Shown piece by piece: positions 16,941 through 24,767 of a DNA stretch of 64,000 nucleotides (within the stretch, counting starts at the first letter, position 1; each line of letters opens with the position of its first letter). The translations under genes and the position numbers were made by a program. The stretch is from assembly GCF_018255755.1 (NCBI RefSeq), contig NZ_CP073766.1, positions 4,092,001-4,156,000 on the forward strand, in the 5' to 3' direction. A model generated the notes under the pieces. That model was not told the DNA's origin. It saw only the letters and a list, made by a program, of their open reading frames with translations, and searched no databases. The stretch is from Chitinophaga sp. HK235. Lineage in GTDB: Bacteria; Bacteroidota; Bacteroidia; Chitinophagales; Chitinophagaceae.

Positions 16941-19343
16941 CTATTCTTCCATCATCTCCATCACAATCTTCACTACGTCTTCCGTATTAGGTTTGGAGAA
17001 ATAATCGCCGTCAGAACCATACGCCGGACGGTGAGCCTGCGCACTCAGCGTACGCGGTGCCACATCCAGCCAACGGTAGCCGCCCTGCTGTTCCATTACC
17101 TGCTGGAACATAAAGGCGGTGCCACCTCCCGGTACGTCTTCATCAATAAAGGCGATACGGTTGGTTTTCTGCAGTGATTTCACAATACTGTGATGAATAT
17201 CAAAAGGCAGTAAGGTCTGCACATCTATCAGTTCGCAGGAGATACCCATTTCTTCCAGTGTTACAATGGCTTCTTCCAGGATACGGGTCATGGAGCCATA
17301 GGTCACCAGGGTTACATCGGTACCTTCTTTCAGCACTTCCGGTATGCCCAGTGGTACGGTAAAGGTTTCCAGGTTGGAAGGCAGTTTTTCCTTCAGCCGG
17401 TAGCCGTTAAGCGATTCGATCACCAGTGCCGGCTCGTTGGCCTGTAGCAGTGTATTATACATACCGGCTGCCTGTACCATGTTGCGGGGCACACATACGT
17501 TCATACCTCTGAGGGAGTTGATGATCATGCCCATCGGTGAACCACTATGCCAGATACCTTCCAGCCGGTGGCCACGGGTACGTACAATGATAGGACAATG
17601 CTGAATCCCTTTGGTACGGTACTGCAGGGAGGCAACATCATCGCTGAGCGGTTGCAGTCCATACAGCAGATAGTCGAGATACTGAATTTCGGCTATCGGG
17701 CGCAGTCCACGGAGGGCCATGCCAATGCCTTGTCCCATGATGGTAAGTTCACGTATACCTGTATCCGTTATACGCAGTGGTCCGTGTTTCTGTTGTAAAC
17801 CGGCAAAACCCTGGTTTACGTCACCGATCTTACCCACATCTTCACCAAAAGCAAATACTTTCGGGTTGTTGGAGATCAGCTGGTCGAAATATTTATTGAG
17901 CACTTCATACCCGTTCAGCGTGATAGCGTCTTCGTTGTAAGCCGCCGGCACTACTGGCACGTTCAGTATGGAATTAGCACCGGTTGCGTGCAGGTAGGAA
18001 TTGTAGTTTTCTTTTTCAGCCTGGAGATAGTTGTTGTAATACTGCTGCAAAGCCTGTACAGCAGGATCTGCTTTCAGTGCTTTGTGTTTTACCAGGATGA
18101 TGGAAGCGGCTTTCAGGATATCCCTGCGCTGCGGCTCACGGTTGGCCTGCAACTCACGTACCTGCTGAGATACCAGTTCAGCGTTGGCTCCGGCGGCATC
18201 AGCAACCGGAGAGGCCAGTGTTGTAAAATGCTGTACTTCCGCTTTGATGGGGGTGATATATTTTTCCCAGGCGGCCTTACGGGCATCCTGTGAAGTAGTT
18301 TTGGCTTCTGCTTCAATATTCACCAGTGTTTCTTCATCACACAGAGCGTTTTCAAGAATCCATGATCTCATTTTGAGATTACAGTCAAAATCTTTCTCCC
18401 AGGACAGGCGTTCCTTGCTTTTGTAACGCTCGTGGGAACCGCTGGTAGAGTGGCCCTGAGGCTGTGTGATCTCTTCCACATGAAAGAGGGCTGGCACATG
18501 TGTTTCGCGTATTTTGCGGATAGCCGCTTCAAACACTTCACACATACCGGCATAATCCCAGCCTTTCACATTGTAGATATCAAAACCATTGGTACCATCT
18601 GTTTTCCGGAAGCCTTCCAGTGCTGCGCTGATGGAGTTTTTGGTGGTCTGGTATTTACGCGGTACGGAGATACCATAACCATCATCCCATACAAACACTG
18701 CCAGCGGCACCTGCAGTACACCGGCGGCATTCATGGATTCCCAGAAATGGCCTTCGGAAGTAGAAGCGTCACCGATAGTAGCGAAACAGATTTCGTTACC
18801 GTTATCGGAGAGATGTTTGAGATCATGGAGCGCTTCCACTTCACGGAACATTTTGGAAGCATAGGCCAAACCTACGGAGCGGGGCATCTGCCCGGCAGTA
18901 GGTGCCATGTCTGCAGCGGAGTTTTTCATGTCCGCGAGATTGAGCCAGGTACCATCCTTATCGAGGTTGGGCGTGGCGAAATGTGAGTTCATCTGCCGGC
19001 CACCGGAAAAAGGATCATGTTGCTGATCAGGGTCAGCGTATAACTGGGAAAAGAATTGTTCGGGAGTAGCGATACCAGTGGCAAACGCAACAGTCTGGTC
19101 GCGGTAATAACCGGAGCGGAAGTCGCCAGGCTTGAAGTATTTGGACATCGCCACCTGCGCCACTTCCTTACCATCCCCGAAAATGCCAAATTTAGCCTTA
19201 CCCGTGAGAACTTCTCTGCGGGCCAGCAGACTAACTTCCCTGCTTACACAGGCCAACCTGTAGTCATTTAACACTTCCTTACGGAACTCTTCGAATGACA
19301 ACCGGCTTTCTATATTCATAGATAGTGCTTTATTTTCTATCAT
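16941..19343 (-). CDS. 2-oxoacid dehydrogenase E1, fused alpha and beta subunits
   Basis: The 800-residue protein joins the E1-alpha (about 1-380) and E1-beta (about 465-800) parts of a thiamine-diphosphate-dependent 2-oxoacid dehydrogenase, most likely of the branched-chain type. The alpha half has the ThDP-binding block GDASTSEGHFWESMN starting at 191, and SGGRQMNSH. The beta half has AFGEDVGKIGDVNQG and REL..GQGIGMALRGLRPIAE. Such fusions are known in Bacteroidota. E2 and E3 genes are not in the window. An alternative start 8 codons downstream (MNIESRL) is possible. A TACTTTTG -7 element lies 18 nt upstream of the called start. Confidence 0.93.
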   Translation of the reverse strand: MIENKALSMNIESRLSFEEFRKEVLNDYRLACVSREVSLLARREVLTGKAKFGIFGDGKEVAQVAMSKYFKPGDFRSGYYRDQTVAFATGIATPEQFFSQLYADPDQQHDPFSGGRQMNSHFATPNLDKDGTWLNLADMKNSAADMAPTAGQMPRSVGLAYASKMFREVEALHDLKHLSDNGNEICFATIGDASTSEGHFWESMNAAGVLQVPLAVFVWDDGYGISVPRKYQTTKNSISAALEGFRKTDGTNGFDIYNVKGWDYAGMCEVFEAAIRKIRETHVPALFHVEEITQPQGHSTSGSHERYKSKERLSWEKDFDCNLKMRSWILENALCDEETLVNIEAEAKTTSQDARKAAWEKYITPIKAEVQHFTTLASPVADAAGANAELVSQQVRELQANREPQRRDILKAASIILVKHKALKADPAVQALQQYYNNYLQAEKENYNSYLHATGANSILNVPVVPAAYNEDAITLNGYEVLNKYFDQLISNNPKVFAFGEDVGKIGDVNQGFAGLQQKHGPLRITDTGIRELTIMGQGIGMALRGLRPIAEIQYLDYLLYGLQPLSDDVASLQYRTKGIQHCPIIVRTRGHRLEGIWHSGSPMGMIINSLRGMNVCVPRNMVQAAGMYNTLLQANEPALVIESLNGYRLKEKLPSNLETFTVPLGIPEVLKEGTDVTLVTYGSMTRILEEAIVTLEEMGISCELIDVQTLLPFDIHHSIVKSLQKTNRIAFIDEDVPGGGTAFMFQQVMEQQGGYRWLDVAPRTLSAQAHRPAYGSDGDYFSKPNTEDVVKIVMEMMEE

Positions 19344-19360
19344 GCCTATTGGTTAAAGTA

Positions 19361-19368
19361 CAAAAGTA
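19361..19368 (-). promoter_or_regulatory. Predicted -7 element of fused E1 gene
   Basis: TACTTTTG on the minus strand matches TAnnTTTG and lies 18 nt upstream of the start. A -33 match at the usual distance was not found. The short leader also fits the downstream start at 19319. Confidence 0.45.
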
Positions 19369-19538
19369 AGGTTAATTATACAGTTGAAAAATCACAAGCC
19401 ATACCCCATTTAAAATAATCTGATTTTTTTTAATAAGATTTTAATAAATTACAAGGTTACTATTACTTTTTGGCCGTAAATTTGTTTCTGGTCAAAAAGA
19501 AATTTATATTTTTTAACCAGTTGTGCTAAAACCATCAT

Positions 19539-19937
19539 ATGAAAATGAAAAAATTCATCTTGTCCCTATTCGCCAGCTTGTTGATTACTACAGCTTTGTG
19601 GGCACAGTCACAGACAAATCCGGCAGATACAAAAGTGAAATTTGCCAAAGAAACTGTGGACTTCGGAAAAACAGCTTTAAACAAACCAGTAACTGTTGAT
19701 TTCGAGTTCACCAACATCTCAAAAGAGCCGATTTTAATTGAAGCTGCTCGCGCAAGCTGCGGCTGCACTACTCCTAAATGGACTCAGGAACCTATCCTGC
19801 CAGGCAAAAAAGGTAAAATCACTGCTAACTACAGTGCTAACGGTTTAGGCCAGCAGAACAAAACCATCTGGGTGAAGTTCAAAGGCGTTGACCAGGATAA
19901 AGAACTGCACCTGACCGGTACAGTAGCTAATAACTAA
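19539..19937 (+). CDS. Exported DUF1573 protein
   Basis: The 132-residue product has a signal peptide (MKMKKFILSLFASLLITTALWAQ) and one DUF1573 domain, an immunoglobulin-like beta fold abundant in Bacteroidota envelopes. The family signature is SCGCTTPKW near residues 70-78, with strands VDFGKTALNKPVTVDFEFTN and ITANYSANG. The function of the family is not established. It has a good TAAATTTG -7 element at 19477-19484 and a terminator just downstream, so it forms its own transcription unit. Confidence 0.9.
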   Translation: MKMKKFILSLFASLLITTALWAQSQTNPADTKVKFAKETVDFGKTALNKPVTVDFEFTNISKEPILIEAARASCGCTTPKWTQEPILPGKKGKITANYSANGLGQQNKTIWVKFKGVDQDKELHLTGTVANN

Positions 19938-19961
19938 TCTTTTTGTCAGCACAATATTCGG

Positions 19962-19992
19962 GAGGCTGTCTCATTGGAGGCAGCCTCTTTTT
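19962..19992 (+). terminator. Terminator of DUF1573 gene
   Basis: GAGGCTG and CAGCCTC form the stem (19962-19968 / 19981-19987), followed by TTTTTATT. Confidence 0.8.
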
Positions 19993-20014
19993 ATTGCTGT
20001 CTGTGCTACTTTTG

Positions 20015-20048
20015 TTGCCCTGCCTAACCCCTATCTTTCCTATCTTTG
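20015..20048 (+). promoter_or_regulatory. Promoter of the aminotransferase gene
   Basis: TTG (20015-20017), 23 nt, then TATCTTTG (20041-20048), which is a perfect TAnnTTTG. The ATG follows 25 nt downstream. Confidence 0.65.
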
Positions 20049-20073
20049 CAAGGCAAAAGATCAAAACAATTTT

Positions 20074-21273
20074 ATGCCTACCATTAGCCAGAGAGGCGTG
20101 CAAATGCCGCCATCTCCCATCAGAAAACTTGTTCCCTTCGCCGAAGCAGCCAAAAAAAGAGGTGTGAAGGTTTATCATCTGAATATCGGACAACCTGATA
20201 TTGAGACACCGAAACCTATCCTTGATGCAGTACGGCATACTGATTTCAAAGTTCTGGAATATAGCCACAGCGCGGGCAATGAGAGCTATCGCCGTAAGCT
20301 GGTGACTTATTACGATCGGTTTAATATTTCCCTGAACCACAACCAGATCATTGTCACCACCGGTGGTTCTGAAGCGATTGTGTTTGCGTTTATGGCCTGT
20401 CTGGATCCGGGAGACGAGGTAATCGTTCCTGAGCCTTTTTATGCGAACTACAATGGTTTTGCTGTAGAAGCGGAGATCAAGATCAAAACCATTACCGCCA
20501 GCATTGAAACAGGTTTTGCCTTACCGGCGATGTCTGCTTTTGAAGCGGCTATCACGCCACGCACGAAGGCGATCCTGATCTGCAATCCTAACAATCCTAC
20601 CGGCTACCTGTACAGCCAGGAAGAGATGGAAGTGCTGAAACAGCTGTGTCTGAAACATAACCTGTTCCTGTTTTCCGATGAGGCTTACCGGGAATTCTGT
20701 TATGCCGGTACCCATTTCTCCGCGATGAACCTGGAAGGCCTGGATGATAATGTGATCCTGATGGATACTATTTCCAAGCGTTATAGCGCCTGTGGTGGCC
20801 GTATTGGAGCTTTTGTAACCAAGAACCAGGCGGTGCTGGACGCAGCGATGAAATTTGCCCAGGCGAGACTGAGCCCTCCTTCTTTTGCGCAGATCGCAGG
20901 GGAAGCGGCCGTAGATCTGCCACTGGATTATTTCGATGGTATAAAGGCTGAATACCAGCGTCGTCGCGATGTGCTGGTGGCTGGCCTGAATGCGATTCCG
21001 GGCGTGTTCTGTCCTAATCCGGGCGGTGCGTTTTATGCCATGGCCAGCTTGCCGATCGACGATTCCGACAAGTTCTGCCAATGGATGCTGGAATCTTTTG
21101 AATATGAAAAACAAACAGTGATGTTGTCTCCGGCAACCGGCTTTTATGCTACGCCCGGACTGGGCAAGCAGGAAGTGCGGCTGGCTTATGTATTGAATCA
21201 GGACGATATTCGTCATGCAATAGTTTGCCTGGAAAAAGCGCTGGAAGTTTATCCTGGTCGTACCAACAAATAA
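20074..21273 (+). CDS. PLP-dependent aminotransferase (aspartate aminotransferase type)
   Basis: The 399-residue fold-type I aminotransferase probably moves amino groups between aspartate or a related amino acid and 2-oxoglutarate. PLP-binding residues are visible: NPNNPTG (171-177), Asp202 and Tyr205 (FSDEAYREF), Lys235 forming the aldimine (TISKRYSACGGRIG), and Arg243. The C-terminal substrate arginine is likely in KQEVRLAYV. The specificity (aspartate, aromatic or other) is not certain. The ATG at 20074 lies directly behind a clear promoter; a second ATG at 20104 gives a protein ten residues shorter. Confidence 0.9.
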   Translation: MPTISQRGVQMPPSPIRKLVPFAEAAKKRGVKVYHLNIGQPDIETPKPILDAVRHTDFKVLEYSHSAGNESYRRKLVTYYDRFNISLNHNQIIVTTGGSEAIVFAFMACLDPGDEVIVPEPFYANYNGFAVEAEIKIKTITASIETGFALPAMSAFEAAITPRTKAILICNPNNPTGYLYSQEEMEVLKQLCLKHNLFLFSDEAYREFCYAGTHFSAMNLEGLDDNVILMDTISKRYSACGGRIGAFVTKNQAVLDAAMKFAQARLSPPSFAQIAGEAAVDLPLDYFDGIKAEYQRRRDVLVAGLNAIPGVFCPNPGGAFYAMASLPIDDSDKFCQWMLESFEYEKQTVMLSPATGFYATPGLGKQEVRLAYVLNQDDIRHAIVCLEKALEVYPGRTNK

Positions 21274-21632
21274 TTATCTGAAAAAACCAGGAGTTATGAA
21301 ATGTGAAGGTTGGAAACAAAACATATTATTAATAATTTAATATTTGTTTTTATCCAATAAAACACGATTTTTTAACATCAACCTCTTGGTTTTTTCATAT
21401 TTTATTTTGTATATTTGATTCAGAATAACAAAAAGAACTTAAAAAATTCAAAAATAAAAATATTTACATATACGATAGCTTGCAAAATCTAAACTTGTTT
21501 AAGAAAAATTTAACCTGGAGAATTTCAACAAACGTTTTTTTGGAGCGAACTTTGAATTCAGAATACAGCAAGAGAATTATCAGCAATCTGTAAAAAGTAT
21601 AAAGCTTACTAAAACGTTTTAGCAAAATATCG
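21274..21632 (+). other. AT-rich gap with an orphan promoter
   Basis: No gene is seen. A promoter-like pair, TTG (21386-21388) and TATATTTG (21410-21417) with a 21-nt spacer, points rightward but no ORF follows. Any transcript would run about 280 nt to the terminator at 21677-21706. A palindromic AAAACGTTTT is at 21611-21620. Confidence 0.4.
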
Positions 21633-21706
21633 TATTTTTGTATCAGTTTTTCATAACGTGGAATTTATAAAGGCAAACGGCTCTGATCACAGAGCCGTAT
21701 TTTTTT
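21633..21706 (+). ncRNA. Candidate small RNA, copy 1
   Basis: TATTTTTG (21633-21640) could be a -7 element. It is followed by the conserved block TTTTCATAACGTGGAATTT (21648-21666), then an intrinsic terminator with a 9-bp stem (ACGGCTCTG / CAGAGCCGT), an ATCA loop and a T7 run. The predicted RNA is about 55-60 nt. A paralogous block follows 228 nt downstream. No ORF is contained. It has not been recognised as a known family. Confidence 0.5.
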
Positions 21707-21863
21707 GTCCTAACTAGCCAGTTTTTGCCTGAAAACTGCCGAAAATCATCATTTTGGTCTTGTCAATCAAAATTTTCATCCTGCTAATTCACTATTACAC
21801 ACCTTTTTTTTATAATATTGTTATGTAATAAAACGGCGGAAAAGCTAATGCCTAGTTGCATAG

Positions 21864-21930
21864 TATTTTCGTTTGTTTTCATAACGTGGAATTTTAAAAT
21901 GCAACGGTCCCGATTCCTCGGGACCGTTTC
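21864..21930 (+). ncRNA. Candidate small RNA, copy 2
   Basis: TATTTTCG (21864-21871) precedes the same block, TTTTCATAACGTGGAATTTT (21876-21895). Then comes A-rich sequence, GC, and an 11-bp perfect stem AACGGTCCCGA / TCGGGACCGTT with a TTCC loop. The T-tract after the stem is weaker than in copy 1. The hairpin may also terminate carA from the other strand. Similarity to copy 1 covers about 40 nt, up to the stem, while the stem sequences differ. Confidence 0.45.
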
Positions 21931-21964
21931 AGTTATATACAGTCTTATTCAGAAAAAACCTGTC

Positions 21965-23077
21965 TTATTTTTTATTGGCTTTGATCATTTCAAAGAAATC
22001 ATCAAACAGATAGCGGGAGTCGAACGGACCAGGTGTACTTTCCGGATGGTATTGTACGGAGAAGGCTGGTTTGTTCTTGATACGGATACCTTCCACGGTA
22101 TTGTCGTTCAGGTTGATGTGGGTCACTTCCACCTGTTCGCTGGCAGCTATAGCAGCAGCGTCCACCGCAAAGCCGTGGTTCTGGGTAGTGATCTCACACA
22201 GACCTGTTTTGAGGTTTTTCACCGGATGGTTCAAACCGCGGTGACCGTGGTGCATTTTGTAGGTAGGGATACCGTTGGCCAGGGCCAGCAGCTGATGTCC
22301 GAGGCAGATACCAAACAGGGGCCTTTCAGCAGCCAGGATCTGTTTTACGGTTTCTACCGCATATTTCAGCGGAGCCGGATCGCCGGGACCGTTGGAGATA
22401 AAGTAAGCGTTGGGTTTGAATTCTTCACATACCTCGAATTTGGTGTCGGTAGGGAATACTTTCAGATAAGCGCCCTTTTCAGATAAACATTTCAGCATGT
22501 TTCTCTTCACACCGTTGTCCATCACCGCAATACGGATTTCCGCATTAGGATCACCTACGGTGTAAGGCTCTTTGGTGGTCACTTCCTGGCACAGCGCCAA
22601 TCCTTCCATGGAAGGAACCTTAGCCAGCTCAGCCTTCAGTTTTTCAACATCCAGCGTCTCGGAAGAGATGATGCAGTTCATAGCACCTTTACTACGGATA
22701 TGTGATACCAGTGCACGGGTATCCACATCATAGATGGCTACCAGGTTGTTATCGGTCAGGAACTTTTCCAGCGACTCATCAGCCATTTTTCTGGAATAGT
22801 TGTACGCGATATTTTTCGCAATCAGACCACTTATCTTCACACTGCTGCTCTCTACGTCCTCTTTCTTAGTGCCGTAGTTTCCGATATAGCAGTTGTTCAT
22901 GATAAGTACCTGTCCTTTGTAAGAAGGGTCTGTAAACACTTCCTGGTAACCCGTCATACCGGTATTGAAAGCTAACTCACCGGCGGCAGTGCCAATTTTC
23001 CCAAAAGCTTTTCCCTGAAAAACCGTACCGTCGTCGAGCAACAGTATGGCAGGCTGGATGGTTCTTGTCTGAGGCAT
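21965..23077 (-). CDS. carA: Carbamoyl-phosphate synthase small subunit
   Basis: The glutaminase subunit hydrolyses glutamine and channels ammonia to CarB for carbamoyl phosphate, feeding pyrimidine and arginine synthesis. The 370-residue product has the CarA N-terminal domain (FNTGMTGYQEVFTDPSY) and a class I amidotransferase domain with nucleophile Cys258 (GICLGHQ), His344 and Glu346 (YHPE). carB is not in this window. Its position just beyond the rplQ end of the ribosomal cluster is a known Bacteroidota neighbourhood, though here a zinc-ribbon gene lies between. A hairpin with a T8 run sits 36 nt upstream of the start and may be a leader attenuator. Confidence 0.96.
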   Translation of the reverse strand: MPQTRTIQPAILLLDDGTVFQGKAFGKIGTAAGELAFNTGMTGYQEVFTDPSYKGQVLIMNNCYIGNYGTKKEDVESSSVKISGLIAKNIAYNYSRKMADESLEKFLTDNNLVAIYDVDTRALVSHIRSKGAMNCIISSETLDVEKLKAELAKVPSMEGLALCQEVTTKEPYTVGDPNAEIRIAVMDNGVKRNMLKCLSEKGAYLKVFPTDTKFEVCEEFKPNAYFISNGPGDPAPLKYAVETVKQILAAERPLFGICLGHQLLALANGIPTYKMHHGHRGLNHPVKNLKTGLCEITTQNHGFAVDAAAIAASEQVEVTHINLNDNTVEGIRIKNKPAFSVQYHPESTPGPFDSRYLFDDFFEMIKANKK

Positions 23078-23112
23078 TTCTGGTATCTGTTCTTGTTTTA
23101 TATTTTAAAAAA

Positions 23113-23143
23113 AACCTTCAAGGGTTTGTGGGCCCTGAAGGTT
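23113..23143 (-). terminator. Terminator or attenuator in front of carA
   Basis: On the minus strand AACCTTCAGGG pairs with CCCTTGAAGGTT, followed by TTTTTTTTAAAA. It can terminate the upstream zinc-ribbon transcript. Because a promoter-like TAACTTTG lies just upstream of it, it could also act inside the carA leader. Confidence 0.7.
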
Positions 23144-23159
23144 CGGATAAAAAACCGTG

Positions 23160-23167
23160 CAAAGTTA
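23160..23167 (-). promoter_or_regulatory. Predicted -7 element of carA
   Basis: TAACTTTG on the minus strand matches TAnnTTTG. Transcription would begin near 23153-23158 in GGTTTTTTATCC, then pass through the hairpin at 23143-23113 before reaching the ATG. The -33 element is weak. Confidence 0.45.
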
Positions 23168-23214
23168 TGAAATGCAAGGTTTAAATACAGATTTTTTTTG
23201 CCTTTACTGCCCGC

Positions 23215-24039
23215 TTATTTAATTTTTAACGATTTAAGTACCCTTTGAGCGACCTGAGGGGCTACTGCATCGTCGTCGCGGTAGCGGATCAGGATTTCCC
23301 AGCGACTCTTCCCTTTTACCACTACCAGGTTCTGGAATGCCAGCCTGATCCCACCCTTGTAGAGGTAATTGCCCTCCTCCAGTTTGCCGGACATACCGGA
23401 AATGAGCACTGGTATGGACTTGGAGCGGATGTCTGACAGGTCGTCCTGCTGCATGGTATGTCGCATGTCTTCCGCTGCGTTTTCCAGGTTGTTGGCCACA
23501 TTTTCCCAGTAGCTGTACATATTCACTGTAATCTGGATGCCTCCCCCCTCTTCATTCCGGTAGCTTTTGGCATATTCGGTCACTTTAGTGATTTCCGGGG
23601 CCAGTGCCTGGTCATGTATCCACAGTTTGACGGGGGTGCTTATTTCCAGCGCCTGACGGCCGATAGTAGCTGTTTGCCAGCTGGAATACAGGTAGGATTT
23701 AGGGACTTTGGCGTACAGCAGCGTAAACACGGCCCTTTTACCGAATAGTGTGCCGGCAGTGGCCAGCAGTACCAGCACCAGGGAGAAAAAGACGATGACT
23801 TTTCCCTTGTTGGCGGGCTGCAACTGGTTTCTGAGCCAGATGGCGGTTTTGTTGGGCTTTTTTTCTTTTATGGAGATGCCTACCAATTGCTGATATTCGG
23901 CAAAAGAACCCAGTGGATGAGCCTTGCGCCAGTCGGCGAAGGTATTGGGTAGTTTTTTGCCACAGTTGTCACAAAAGGTAAGGTATTCAGATTTCAGGGC
24001 ATTGGTGTGCGAACAGGTATCGCATTGCAGGTATTTCAT
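23215..24039 (-). CDS. Zinc-ribbon membrane protein of unknown function
   Basis: The 274-residue product has an N-terminal zinc ribbon with two Cys pairs (CDTC at 6-9 and CDNC at 23-26). A cytoplasmic segment follows, then one transmembrane helix (VIVFFSLVLVLLATAGTLF, about 81-99). The C-terminal ~170 residues are probably periplasmic with no domain I recognise. The last part (SRWEILIRYRDDDAVAPQVAQRVLKSLKI) looks like a compact alpha/beta end. It lies between rplQ and carA on the same strand. The rplQ terminator separates it from the ribosomal operon, so it likely has its own promoter. Confidence 0.8.
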   Translation of the reverse strand: MKYLQCDTCSHTNALKSEYLTFCDNCGKKLPNTFADWRKAHPLGSFAEYQQLVGISIKEKKPNKTAIWLRNQLQPANKGKVIVFFSLVLVLLATAGTLFGKRAVFTLLYAKVPKSYLYSSWQTATIGRQALEISTPVKLWIHDQALAPEITKVTEYAKSYRNEEGGGIQITVNMYSYWENVANNLENAAEDMRHTMQQDDLSDIRSKSIPVLISGMSGKLEEGNYLYKGGIRLAFQNLVVVKGKSRWEILIRYRDDDAVAPQVAQRVLKSLKIK

Positions 24040-24120
24040 AGGTCGATGGATTAGGTGATGGTCTTTCCCTGGGGGAAACGCGGTATAATATTACAAAATA
24101 AATACATTTATTTAGACATA

Positions 24121-24152
24121 AAAAAAGGACAAAGCGATGCTTTGTCCTTTTT
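24121..24152 (-). terminator. Terminator of the ribosomal cluster (after rplQ)
   Basis: AAAAAAGGACAAAG and CTTTGTCCTTTTTT form a strong stem with a CGATG loop, 17 nt after the rplQ stop. On the minus strand it ends in a T6 run. Confidence 0.9.
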
Positions 24153-24169
24153 TGTATCGTAATATAAAA

Positions 24170-24658
24170 TTACTCAGCTGATTTTTCTTCAGTGGCATCA
24201 GCAGCTTTTTCTGCACCAGCAGCGTCAGCTTTCTTTTTGGCACCACCAGCACGACGGGTTTTCTTAGCAGCAGCTTTTTCTGTTGGAGCACCGTAGATTT
24301 CGTTGAAATCAACCAGCTCAATCAGGGCAACTTCTGCATTATCCCCATGACGTTTACCCAGCTTAATGATACGGGTGTAACCACCAGGACGGTTAGCTAT
24401 TTTTTCGCTGATCGTACCGAACAGTTCAGTGATAGCTTCTTTGTCCTGCAGGTAGCTGAACACGATCCTACGGTTGTGAGTAGTATCGGATTTACCTCTT
24501 GTCAGCAGCGGCTCAACATACACGCGCAGGGCTTTAGCCTTAGCGATAGTAGTGGTGATACGTTTGTGGCTGATCAGTTCGCAAGCCAGATTGGACATCA
24601 GGGCTTTACGATGAGATGCTGTTCTGCTTAATTTGTTTAATTTAACTCCGTGACGCAT
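24170..24658 (-). CDS. rplQ: 50S ribosomal protein L17
   Basis: The 162-residue product has the L17 core (MRHGVKLNKLSRTASHRKAL, about residues 1-118), which lines the exit-tunnel region of the large subunit. A C-terminal extension of ~40 residues rich in Ala, Lys and Glu follows (from about 122, AAAKKTRRAGGAKKKAD...). Bacterial L17 is usually about 120-130 residues, so the tail is extra. It is the last gene of the alpha-operon segment, closed by a terminator. Confidence 0.97.
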   Translation of the reverse strand: MRHGVKLNKLSRTASHRKALMSNLACELISHKRITTTIAKAKALRVYVEPLLTRGKSDTTHNRRIVFSYLQDKEAITELFGTISEKIANRPGGYTRIIKLGKRHGDNAEVALIELVDFNEIYGAPTEKAAAKKTRRAGGAKKKADAAGAEKAADATEEKSAE

Positions 24659-24720
24659 GACATTTTCTGTTTTACCCTTACACCGTGTCAGGAATTGTAA
24701 GGTACTTATTAAAAATAAAG

Positions 24721-24755
24721 GATGCCTTGCAAATGGTTGTCATCCGCAAGGCATC
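24721..24755 (-). repeat. Hairpin in the rpoA/rplQ gap
   Basis: GATGCCTTGC (24721-24730) and GCAAGGCATC (24746-24755) pair perfectly over 10 bp. On the minus strand it is followed by CTTTATTTTTAAT, so it could reduce transcription into rplQ. Confidence 0.7.
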
Positions 24756-24767
24756 TGGTATGTTTGA

